Shown one piece after another: positions 11,101-22,600 of a stretch of 64,000 nt of DNA. Below the pieces are notes generated by a model that saw only the letters and a list, made by a program, of their open reading frames with translations, was not told the origin of the DNA and made no database searches. Source of the DNA: Azadirachta indica. Lineage: Eukaryota; Streptophyta; Magnoliopsida; Sapindales; Meliaceae. A program made the translations under genes and the position numbers. Where the stretch lies: the NCBI GenBank assembly GCA_022749755.1, contig CM040453.1, positions 6,284,102-6,348,101 of the forward strand. The letters run 5' to 3'. How positions within the stretch are numbered: position 1 is the first letter of the stretch; every line of letters begins with the position of its first letter.

Positions 11101-12888
11101 TCTTATACTTTCTTACATTAGAAAATCTCTTGCTTTGACCTATACGGAACAAGAAATCAAACAGTGGTGTGAAGAACGTAGGAAGAACTACCCAACAAAA
11201 GCCAATATAAACAAGGTAGATTAGTTGCCCTGTGTGTCGTTTATGTTATTCATTGAGATTGGTGTTCTAATAATTCACTTTGGCCACTGCAGAAACTTAC
11301 CGAAAAGCAATCAAACTCTGAAGGCATTGATAAAGAGGCCAAAATGCGACGTGAGGTACATTTATTTAGTATTTTATCCTAAGTACTTCCCCTATTATCA
11401 GATCATGTTTCTTGGCAGATCAATAGCTTTGCTGTGTGTTTGTGCATTTACTTTTCAAGCTGTTATTGCTTTGTAGTATTCATCTTCCTAAATCATTTCT
11501 TGGAACTATTTTCCTCTTAAGATTATTTATTTATCTTTTGTGCCCTGTTTTTTCAGTAAAATTGTTTTTTACTTTGTTCATATGAATCTCCATGATGTAA
11601 ACTTGAATGAAACTCTGGAGGTTTTAACTCATCTGATATCATGGGATAGACTGTTCATTGTATCGTTCAGAGAATGTGCTGCAAGGCAACCTTTTGGATG
11701 TTGAAGGTTACTATGATGATTAACAGCTTCTTAAAGTTCCTCCTTTTCGAAGGTGTACAAAAATTTTGGTATTTAAATCTATTTGGACTAAGAGTTTTCT
11801 GCAGTTAAGGACAAATTACTAAATATGCTTTTCGAAGCTGTACAAAGATTTTGGTATTTAAATCTATGTGGAGTAAGAGTTTCTGCAGTTAAGGACAAAT
11901 TGCTAAATATGCTTTTCAAAGCTGTACAAAGTTTTTCGTATTTAAATCTATTTGGACTAAGAGTTTTTGCAGTCAGGGACAAATTGCTAAATATGCTCAT
12001 AAACAAAATCTTTTTATGGGTAAAGAGCATAACCAAGGCTAACTGTCCCATAAGTGATATGTATTTTGCATTTCTGTATCAATCAACAAATAGATAAGCT
12101 TTTCTAGAACATACCAATTTTTAAATCTTCTGTTTTATTTTTGTTTTGCATCCTTCTAAATAATATTTCAACATCTAACAATACATATTCTTTTGCAGCA
12201 ACTCAAACAGATCTTGGCAAAGCAGGCTGAGTTGGGAGTTGAAGTTGCAGAAATACCATTGCACTATCTGTCAGATTCTGAGAAACCAGTGTGTGGCGGG
12301 GAGGAGAACGTAAGGCCATTGAATAAGAGGGGCAGAATCCAGAACAGGCATGATAAAAGAGGAAGATATAATAGAAGAGAACAATTTGCTAAGAAGCAGA
12401 AATTAGAAGAAAACGATTCATCTAAAACCTCTTCTTTCAACAAGAGGAAGCCAACACTTCTGCAGAAGCTTCTGAATACAGATATAAAGAGAGACGAGAG
12501 CCGCTTATTGCAGGCTTTTCGGTTCATGGTCATGAATTCTTTTTTCAAAGACTGGCCTGAGAAACCCTTAAAATTTCCTTCAGTTATAGTCAAAGAAAGC
12601 GGGGTTGCAGGCGAGGTGGTCAAAGATAAGACCTTGCTTGTAGGCAAAGATGCCTCTGAAGGTAGCAGCAGAACCACGGCCAAAAATCTTGATCATGATG
12701 ATGGTGGTAACGATAATGAGAATGCAGAAAAGTGGAATCATAACATTCAAGCTTCCGACGAGGAAAATGATAATAATGATGAAGATGATGAGAATGGTGA
12801 ACAAATGAATTTTTATGTAGGAGGAAAAGGTAGTTTGTGTGAAGAAAATGACAGAGCTGAGGAAGAAGAGGGTGAAATTATTGACTAG
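8157..12888 (+). CDS. NUFIP1: NUFIP1 homologue, 8 exons, 579 aa
   Basis: Nuclear FMR1-interacting protein 1 family. In yeast and animals the family (Rsa1/NUFIP) is a scaffold for assembly of box C/D snoRNPs. Exons: 8157-8228, 8340-8906, 9730-9833, 9927-10006, 10444-10513, 11122-11215, 11293-11355, 12199-12888; all junctions keep frame. The N-terminal 200 residues are rich in Asn, Gln, Pro and Met and probably disordered. The diagnostic NUFIP segment is in exon 6 (YTEQEIKQWCEERRKNYP), where the family binds its L7Ae-type partner. The last exon carries basic stretches (KRGRIQNRHDKRGRYNRR), a conserved helix LLQAFRFMVMNSFF and a very acidic tail ending EEEEGEIID. The ATG at 8157 is the first in frame. 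A MULE ends 293 bp upstream. The identification is firm; the role in this plant is inferred. Confidence 0.88.
11740..11996 (+). repeat. Three-copy minisatellite in NUFIP1 intron 7
   Basis: About 84-bp unit repeated three times (starts near 11743, 11828 and 11912). Each unit runs CTTTTCGAAGCTGTACAAAG, then TATTTAAATCTATTTGGACT, then AAGAGTTT..GCAGTTAAGGAC, then AAATTGCTAAATATG. The first unit is the most diverged. The overlapping open frames on both strands here simply reflect the repeat. Confidence 0.9.
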
Positions 12889-13164
12889 TGGTGCTATCTC
12901 GGTTGAATCCATGACAATCTGTATTATATATTATATTTGTATGCGAGTTTTTGTTTCCTGTTGTTTATAAAGTGTGTCAATTTTGGTTGGATTCATGGTG
13001 TGATTGTGATTGTGTTGGTGTGGATATATATTTATAAATATCAGAAGTCAAATAACGAAAAGATCATAAATAAATCCATAGGTCATTTATTATTAATAAA
13101 ATTCACATTTTAGTTATTTATAAATAAATATAAAGAGGCAAGTAAATATAGAGAGAGAATGTAG

Positions 13165-14761
13165 TCAGAACTCAAACTGCATCTGTGAGGTGTATCCAAG
13201 TGCATTAAGATGATCAGCCATTGCTTTATTCATTCCTGGAGGTCCGCATCTCAGTATCTGCCATAAAATTGGTTGTACTTCTTCATTTAGACACTTTTTA
13301 TAAATTATAATTTTTCTGGAAAATCAATAAAAAAGAGAAGAGATGAACCTGAATACGAGGAGATGGGGGAGGACAATGGATCTGAATCATTTCCCTGGAG
13401 ACATGACCATGCCACCATTCCAGGCCTCCGGGGGCTGCCATTCCCAATTTATATATTATTCATTAAAACACACAATAAATTAATCAGAAGTAACTTTTTA
13501 AATAAGTGAAATGTTGCATTTTGGTTTACAGTCAGACCTTACTGAGAACGTAGTACAATTTGAAACGGTTTGGAAAGTTTGTAGCAAAGCTATCTAGTTC
13601 TTCCTTCAAAAGAATATCTTCAAGTGTGACATTAGCATAGATAAGATGCACATTCGTCTTGTCTTTAGGGTTTTCTATTATGGCTGGAATGAGCTGCATC
13701 CCCACATAATAAATATACATAAATTTTACCAGTAGCATTCATTAAATATTAAAAGAAATTACATGTTCAATATATAAATTGAAAAAAAAAAAAAAAAAAG
13801 AATGGAAGATGTATAATAATTAGTTTATGTTTGTATTGTATTTACTTGTACCTGAAACATTGGGGTAATACCAGAGCCTCCAGCAATCATCCCAAATGCT
13901 CCAACTTGGCCTACTTTGTATTCGAAACGCCCCTTTATTAATTCAACATTAGTTAATTAATTATAGAAATTATCATCAAATATTAAAAGAAAAACAAATT
14001 AATTTAATGAATATGTGTACCTTAGGTCCCGTTACTGCCAGATATTCTCCTTCATGCATCTCTCTAAAATGATGAGACATTCTTCCCTTAGGATACATCT
14101 ACTCACATCATATATAACCAAGATCGCTTTATAAAGTAATACAAAATCATGTTACGTATGTAATTACACTTTATAAAATGAGTGACATTTTTAAATAAAA
14201 TTACCTTGACTACAAGTTCAAAGTAACCAAGATCAGAGTCCAAAGTTATTGGGGTATATGGTCTTATAACTTCTTTACCTTCACTATCCCTTCCCCTGCT
14301 CAACAAATTCAAACATGTAAATTAAAGATAGTACAAAAATGTTTTGCGGAAATCCAAAATGAGAAAGCAAGCAAACCTGCAGACAACATGTTGTCACTGA
14401 GTTGGGTTTTGGGAGAGCAAATCTGAACTTCGTAACATTATGGCTCAGTTTTGTTCTTTTCACAAGCTTGAATTCCTTGAACTTCTCAGGATCCAAGCAG
14501 CCTGAACATTTACTTTCGTGTAAGAAAAAAGATTTTGTAAAATTAAATATTTTTTGAAAACAGAAACAAAAATCTAATGTGGTTTCTATGCTGACCTTTG
14601 GGTTTCCTGGTAGAACGAATGAATAAGTGGAATGCAACAGTGCAGCAGATTACTGCAACAAAAATAGCAAGAAGTTCGGCATGGGAAAGTTGCAGGAAAT
14701 AATCCAGTTTCAGAAACTCAGAGGCAAAATTCAAATCAGGTAAATAATTATTATTCAACAT
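13165..14761 (-). pseudogene. CBR1: NADH-cytochrome b5 reductase (CBR1 type), frame broken twice
   Basis: The family passes electrons from NADH through FAD to cytochrome b5 for fatty-acid desaturation, anchored in the ER membrane. Exons (minus): 14596-14761, 14377-14501, 14205-14295, 14021-14098, 13852-13932, 13538-13693, 13349-13434, 13165-13257. Seen: an N-terminal membrane anchor (LLAIFVAVICCTVAFHLFI), the FAD motif RPYTPIT, the NADH motif GGSGITP, CGPPGMNKAMA, and the usual C-terminus ending MQFEF. Exon 2 is 125 nt where the phases of its neighbours need 142 (or 142 plus a multiple of 3): the codons just before GQHVVCRG are missing. Exon 7 is 86 nt where 87 are needed, breaking the frame inside WNGG-GHVSREM. 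All other junctions fit. No alternative GT donor rescues exon 2. It is probably a young pseudogene; sequencing error is possible for the 1-nt gap but unlikely for 17 nt. A run of 18 A's lies in one intron (13782-13799). Confidence 0.8.
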
Positions 14762-17700
14762 TTTGCAAGGAATATTAATTATTGCTACACCAAAACAATC
14801 TTATGTTACATATATATGCTTTTTTATTTTATGCTTTGCTTGTTGTTCTAAGCTTCTGTTACACCCTTTATGGATTTAAAACATTAAAATTAACAGGATT
14901 AGCTGCTCAAGGAAGAGATCAAGAAAATGCATACCTCCTGTTCTTTTTATCTCTATAATTATCTAGACTTGTAATGAAAAAGATTGATGATTGATTATTA
15001 ATAAAATCAAATCAAATAGTCTTATACTTTCGAGATTTAATCTAACATATATAATTAGTGTATATATTAGATTCAATTTTAAATATTAGAATTAGAATTG
15101 AATAAATTTAATGGTTTAAAAAAAATCGTAAATATGTGTATAAAAATGTAAGATATATATATATATATATATATTTTGATGCGACTATGTATATTCATAT
15201 TTTGAAAGGCATGTACGTACATGTGATAGAGATCTAAATTTTTTAAAATTAACGGTAAGAGCGAGAATCTGGTCCATTTCATGTCACAACATGTAGCCCA
15301 AATTAGTTGTAAGTTCACCATCTTTCATTTACATAAGTCTTTTTCCATATAAATGCATTTATTTATTTTAATTCATAAATAATTAATTATCCATGCCATA
15401 TAATATATACGTCACAGTCGACTTACAAAACTCACCTCTCACTCCCATTATCAGAGTTTTAATTCTAATATTGAAGTACATGTTATATATACATATATAT
15501 ATATAATTATTTTCTCCAGATTTCTTTAAATAATTAAAAATAAAATTATTAGTAAAAATATGTTAAATTTAGAGTGACTTTGTATTTATTATAAGAAAAA
15601 ATACATTTAAGTCTTAAAGAATTAGTTTATTGAACTGATTAGTTTTAATAATTTTAAAAATATTTATAAAAATTTTAATTTATTTAAAATTAGCAATTAT
15701 ACCTTTATTGTTAATTATTTAATAAAAATAATTATTATTGATAAGGACATAATTTTATTTTAAAAATTTTATGAGTATTTTTTAAATTATTAAAATTATT
15801 AGTTTAATAAATCAAATCTTACATCTTTTTTTTTTTTTATTATATAATATATGAATTAAATTTAAAATCTAAAATATTAGAGATTCGAAATATATAAGAT
15901 CACATTTAAAACATGGATCAAAATTAGGCAAAACTTGATCACATATATATATATATATATATATGTATATATGTTCCCTTGTATTGACTTGATTCTTCAA
16001 TTATTTATATAAATATAAGGCCGGCTAGCCGCCCCTGCTACTGCTGGCTCTTGGAGGGTACGTAAACAACCAATGATATTAATAATATCAAATAAAATAA
16101 TATTAATACAACTTATAATTAAATAATTTATTAAAGACTTAATAGGTTGGCCTAAGAAGGAAGGTATGGATTTAATAATCTTAATTAATTTGACTAATCG
16201 TTACGCCTATGCCCTCGAAATTATTTACTTGCTTTTTTCATTCCCGCACTTTCCTTTTATACATAATTATTGTAAGCCATTCATTCAATCTTAATATGAT
16301 GTTTCAATTTATCATTTATTGTTTTAAACTTTTGTTAATAAAGTTAAAATTTTAATTTCTTATTTTATTGAAGAAAAAAAAATTAGAGCATATGTTAAAT
16401 TTCGAATGACTTGGCAACCATATTTATGTGCAAAAATAAAATTGGAGGGAGGTATTAAATAAAAATTCTAATGGAAATAGATTTGAAATTAATATAAGAT
16501 ATTACATTGCCAAAATTAGGGAAACATGCAACGTGCTCATGGCCCTTATTAGGGTCTATTGATTAAATGGTACCACCATCTCGTGTTAATTATTTCTTCA
16601 ATTAAATTATTTATTTATATAGTAGGCCATACATAGGCCTCTGGCCGTCGCCAACCAGCTCTTTAATCTTTACACTACGCCTACAACAGCCGATTTTATT
16701 AATATTGATATTAAATATTAATTAATATATTTAAATGCAACAAGTTTAATTCAAATTTGAAAATTAATTATTTTTATTCTTGGTCTAAACCCTAAAGAAG
16801 GAATTTAGAATTCTTAATTTGACTCGTTAAGCCATCGCAATTATTGTTTGCTTTCTCCTCCCTTTCTTTTTTTAATAAATCGTCGAATCAACGTGGTTAT
16901 TTTTTTTTTATTTAATGGACATATAATTTTTAAATGGATAACTTTAATTAACAAAGCTAAAGTTATTAAAAATGTTTCTAATATTAATTAAGTACGTAGT
17001 AGACTTAATTAACCCATCTAGAAGCAGTACGTAGGTAGACAATATGTCAGCTTGCTTAAATGACTTCCTAATTCTTGCCAGATGAACTAAATATTATTTA
17101 TTAATATATATATATATATAATATAATATCAATACGCTAATCTATGTATATGTAACAAAGTTACTAGAATTCATTTTAATTGCTCGTGAAATTACTTCGG
17201 AGAATAATAAATTTTATTATTTAATTTATTTAGATGAATGAATCAAAATCTATGTGAATTACTTGAATCAATGATATTTGGATTTTAAATGAAGAAACAA
17301 GCAACTTTCTCTAGTTACACATAATTATAAAAAATTTAATAACTATTATATAATGGAGATTGGATTTTAAGAATTTAAATTTTAATTAATCTATCAAAAT
17401 CATTATAATTCAGTCTAAAAAAAGATTTTATATATATATATATATCAGTCTGGTTTAATTAATTTATTAATTAGATTTTTATGGATTGGAATTTAGAAGA
17501 CGTGGAGATGTAAAACTTGCCATAATTTTTGTCACAACTAAATATTTTAGATCATAGGATTCTAGATTGAGTGTTGACTCATCTAGAGGATTGAAGCGAT
17601 TACGTAACAATATGTAAACTTTCTTACAAATAATCAATTAATATTTTTAAAATTTTTAATAAAAATTTTGACTTAATTTGTTTAGATAAAAACATCTTAT

Positions 17701-19689
17701 AATTAAATAATTAAATGGATCAAAATATGTAAATTTACAAGAAGACATGAAATTCAAGTCTTAGATTAAATTTGTAAAAATTATTTATCAAAATCATTAA
17801 TTAAGATAAATTCGAGTAAAACAAAATTATGAATACGGTGTGACCCATGAGAATTATGTGAAAGGGGTGGATTTGGAAATCTAGAAGACGTGGGAATATC
17901 AAACTTGTCATAAGATAAGCAAAGACCCACATTATACGTTGTGACAATCATTTTCTTTGCATTTTTCATTTATTTTATGTACATATATTTCCACATAGAT
18001 ATATAGTCATTGACTATATTATAAAATATTTATACACGTTGCTATTTCTTTTTCCCAGAGAAAAAGAATAATCTTGATCTGAATAGATTGAAAGCAAAAA
18101 AAAAAAAAAAAGTAATATAGTAAATAATTAATGAAAATTCACAACTATATTATAAATAATGTTGAAATTTGATTTTTTCATCTATCTTGTTAAAAGGTTT
18201 AATTTTTATATAAAAAAAATTAAGTTGTATATATAGTTTTATAATGGTAATATTGTTCTTATAAAGTAATTATTTTATTTTTATTTTTTAATTTTGAGTA
18301 GGAGATATTTATTCATTACACTACTATAATGTGAGATAGTGTAATAAATTAGTTTAAAATGAAAAAAATTTTAAGACGAAAAATTTTGAGATAAATCTGA
18401 CGTTAGATATGGATTTAGATCCGATAATTTGGTAATTTTGAGAACATAATTAATTTAAAAGCAAATTTAAAGAGAAATACAACTGTTGGTTAAGCCTCAA
18501 GTAGTTCACAGAACAGAATCTGTAGTTTAACTTAGGAATTATAATTGAAATTACAGTTACAAAAAAATAGCGTGGTTAAACTACATTTAACGTCTGGACC
18601 CTAATTTTTTACATTTTCACAAATAAAGGCATGAAGTTTTAGTTTATCAGAAAGATCCCTGAACCTTTATTGAAGACGGTAATAAAGAAACTGAATGTTA
18701 CGTCTTACGAGGACTTATTTGATAAAAAGTGAAAAAAATATGTAATTATTTATAGAAAGGTAATACATTAGGGACCTAAATATGATTCTATCATTAAATG
18801 AAAGCACGCAAAAAAATGGATACAAAGGAAGAAATATGAATGAAGGTGAAATGAAGATCCTCTGGTTGGCTATGGCTCTGGTCAAAATCAGACACCCATA
18901 TAATAAAATTCTATAAAATAAAAAAATATAATTAATCAATATTTAACAGCCAAGGGCAATGCAAGCGCTTCTAGAATCAGAACAATTTTGACATCAAACT
19001 GCTTTCCTTGTTTTCTTCCTCTCTATCACTTTCTTCCACCTGGAAGGATTCACTTATTTTCAATAGTACATACTGTTCATTTTCTTTTCAATTTTCAAAT
19101 TTTCTATTGTTTTTGTTTTTGACGTCGCCACCCATTACGACCGTTCCTCATTTCTTGTAAACATCGAATTTTCTCTCTTTCTAGAACGACTTTTACCTTT
19201 GACTTTTGGCCATTGTTACTTCTTCTCCTCCGTTCGCAACACGGTTATTCAACCACCACTGAAGCACATTAAGAACCCTACAACTATGAGAATACATTCG
19301 TTTGTCTATTCTCTCTCTAGAATGCCCAAGTAAGTTCTCACAACCTTTTGAAGCTTTTGTTTTTGCTTCTGTTTTGTAATCTGTACAAGATAAAGAATAG
19401 TCTTTGTTACTTGGGTTAGCTTTCTTCAGCTGTTTTAGTTCTGGGATTCGTTTGTTTTCTCGATTTCTCTTGTCGTTGTCGTGTTTTTGAATCAAATCTG
19501 CATCTGGGTGTTTCATGATTTTGTTGGTTGTTGACTCCGAGTGGTAAAGAGGTCTTTGATCTCTGGATCATGATCTCAAAGTGGCTGCTTTTGATTCCAT
19601 ATTCTAGAATATTCAATTCTTAGGAGCTTGTTCTGTTTGCTTTGATCTAGTGGAACCCTTTTTTTGACGAATACGGATCGGTATCCGTA
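14762..19689. other. AT-rich intergenic region, plus ALA1 promoter and leader at its right end
   Basis: No gene recognised over 4.9 kb. It holds (AT)n tracts at about 15152-15174, 15944-15964, 17103-17122 and 17430-17447, diverged duplications (listed separately), and many short A/T runs. The stretch 19000-19690 is pyrimidine-rich with CTCTCTCT runs and is probably the 5' leader of ALA1. AAGTAAGTTCTC at 19328 looks like a splice donor and CTTTGATCTAG at 19642-19652 like an acceptor, so a leader intron is possible but not shown. Confidence 0.6.
15970..16875. repeat. Diverged tandem duplication, period about 600 bp
   Basis: The stretches at about 15985-16260 and 16585-16875 share an ordered series of phrases: TTCTTCAATTA..TTATTTATATA, then GGCC..CTGGC/GGCCG, then GCTCTT, then a TATTAAT-rich stretch, then AAGAAGGAA, then TTAATTTGACT, then TTACTTGCTTTTT/TGTTTGCTTTCTCC. 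Identity is clearly well below 80 percent, so the event is old. No coding potential is seen. Confidence 0.55.
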
Positions 19690-22600
19690 ATGGATTCAAA
19701 TCATTCAACTGAGAATGCACCAAGTATTGAGGTGAATTTCAGTTCTTCATCGCGAAGAAGCATTTCCTCTAATCAATCGAAGGCTTCCCGTGGGAATTCG
19801 ATAAGGGAAGTGAGTTTTGGTGATATAGGATCGAAGCCTGTGAGGTATGGATCTCGAGGTGCCGATTCAGAGGCTCTGAGTATGTCACAGAAGGAGATCA
19901 ATGAAGAGGATGCTAGGTTTGTGTATATAAATGATCCGGTTAAGTCAAATGAAAAGTTTGAATTTGCTGGGAATTCAATTCGGACTGGAAAGTATTCAAT
20001 CCTTACATTCATACCAAGGAATTTATTTGAACAATTTCATAGAGTTGCATACATATATTTTCTTGTGATCGCTGTACTTAATCAACTCCCCCAGCTTGCG
20101 GTTTTTGGGCGGGGAGTTTCTATTTTGCCGTTAGCCTTTGTCCTGCTGGTTACAGCAATCAAGGATGCATATGAGGATTATAGGCGGCATAGGTCAGATA
20201 AAATTGAGAATAATAGATTGGCATGGGTTTTGATGAACGATCAGTTTCAACAAAAGAAGTGGAAGGATATTCGGGTTGGTGAAATTATCAAAATTCATGC
20301 TAATGATACTATTCCATGTGATATTGTGCTGCTTTCCACTAGTGACCCGACTGGGGTTGCATACCTGCAGACTATTAATTTGGATGGGGAGTCGAATTTG
20401 AAGACTCGGTATGCAAAGCAAGAGACTCTTTCGAAGATTCCAGAAAAGGAGAGGCTCAGCGGGTTGATTAAGTGTGAGAAACCTAATCGGAATATTTATG
20501 GCTTTCAAGCTATCATGGAAGTTGATGGGAGACGGCTGTCTCTTGGACCTTCAAATATTATTCTCCGAGGCTGTGGGCTGAAGAATACTACTTGGGCTCT
20601 TGGTGTAGCAGTCTACGCTGGCCGTGAGACAAAAGTTATGCTTAACAGTTCTGGAGCTCCATCAAAGAGGAGCTGGCTCGAGACTCATATGAACTTAGAG
20701 ATCATCAAGCTCTCTTTTTTCCTCGTTGCTTTGTGTATGGTTGTCTCTGTCTGTGCAGCAGTTTGGTTGAAACGTCACAAGGATGAGTTGAATACCTTGC
20801 CTTATTATCGGAAAAAGGACTTCTCTGAGGATGAACCAGATGACTATAAATATTATGGATGGGGACTGGAGATCGTTTTCACATTCCTCATGTCAGTTAT
20901 TGTGTTCCAGGTCATGATCCCTATCTCTTTGTACATATCTATGGAGCTTGTCCGGGCTGGCCAGGCTTACTTCATGATCCAAGATTCCCAAATGTATGAT
21001 GAGGCCTCAAGTTCTAGATTTCAGTGCAGGGCTTTAAATATAAATGAAGATTTAGGACAGATAAAGTATGTTTTTTCTGACAAAACTGGTACTCTTACTG
21101 AGAACAAGATGGAATTTCGATGTGCGAGTATCTGGGGAGTAGATTACAGTGGTGGCAAAGCAGTGCCTGAAAACCAGGAAGTTGGGTACTCTGTGCAAGG
21201 TAATGCATCTTAAGTTTTGACAATATATCTGTAGTTGGAACTCCTGATTTTCTTTTCACAAGCTCAATTTGATTTCATGCTGTTCTCTGGTATTCAGTGG
21301 ATGGAAAAGTTTTGAGACCGAAGCTGCAGGTGAACATTGATCCTGAACTTTTACAACTATCAAGAAGCGGAAAGAGCACAAAAGAAGGCAAACACGTCTA
21401 TGATTTCTTCCTTGCATTAGCTGCTTGCAATACTATTGTGCCTCTTGTTGTTGACACATCCGATCCATCTATGAAGTTAATAGATTACCAAGGGGAATCT
21501 CCAGATGAACAAGCATTGGCTTATGCTGCTGCTGCATATGGTTTTATGCTAATTGAACGGACTTCTGGCCATATAGTTGTTGATGTTCAAGGCGAAAGGC
21601 AAAGGTAATTTCACATGCTATGATCTACTTTGTTATACTCTTATACAATCATTGATATCTTCTCTGACCCTACTTCCACTATGATCACTCTACTGAATCA
21701 GAATTTGCATGCATCGATGTGGTTAGACTAAATGCTCCCTTACATTGTTGACTGTTGCTGTAGTTATTATAGTTGCTTCAAGGTTAGTATTAGGAGAAAA
21801 AATAGGTATCATTTTAAACAGACAAAAAATTAGCTGCGCGTACTTCTGTAATTGCTTGAAGTTCCCTGCTATTTTCATCTCTGAGGTGAACACTGATAGC
21901 TAAAAACAAATTCCTATAATTTTTAAAATGAGATGCCTTTCTTGTATTATAAGATGATGTACGCTCATCTACTTTTTTTCTTTTTTCTTTCCTTTGGCAC
22001 CGGGGTGCTTTGTCTGATTTTGGAGTTTGAGGTGGCTTGGGATTGTTTCAGGATCTGGTTTTTCTATTTGTCCTATGTTGTAGTGATAAACAATTAAACA
22101 TATCATCCTTTTGGTGGTGGAAGTTGGTGGCAGTGAACTAAGTACGGGATAGTACTGTTCAATGTTGTAGTTACTTCTGTTACTCTTTCCAGTTGTTGTT
22201 TTCTAATGCTCAAGAAATACGGGTCTTATTGTTTCAACCTTTTGTTTAATTGCTCTTTTTGTCAGAGCAGGTTCAATGTTCTGGGTTTGCATGAGTTTGA
22301 TAGTGACCGCAAGAGGATGTCAGTTATATTGGGTTGTCCTGACAAGACTGTGACACTCTTTGTAAAAGGTGCGGACACTTGTATGTTTCCTGTGATCGAT
22401 AAAGCTTTGAACAAGAACGTAACAAGAGACACTAAATCACATCTTCATGCATATTCCTCCATGGGTTTGAGAACGCTTGTTATTGCTATGCGGGAATTGA
22501 GTGCTTCAGAATTTGAGCAGTGGCAGGCTTCCTTTGAGTCTGCAAGCACTGCTTTAATTGGTAGGGCTGCTTTACTTCGCAAGGTTGCTATCAATATCGA

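Noticed and set aside
11788..12097. Open frames with repeated peptide in the NUFIP1 intron
   Set aside because: Produced by the 84-bp minisatellite on both strands.
12264..12912. Antisense open frames opposite the last NUFIP1 exon
   Set aside because: Shadows of a coding exon rich in acidic and basic codons.
14377..14501. Alternative splice site that could rescue the b5 reductase frame
   Set aside because: The only other nearby GT (TCA|GTGACA) joins exon 3 in the frame GGG AAG GGA TAG, which stops at once.
15152..15964. AT microsatellites as matrix-attachment or origin sites
   Set aside because: Simple AT repeats are common here and nothing else supports a specific function.
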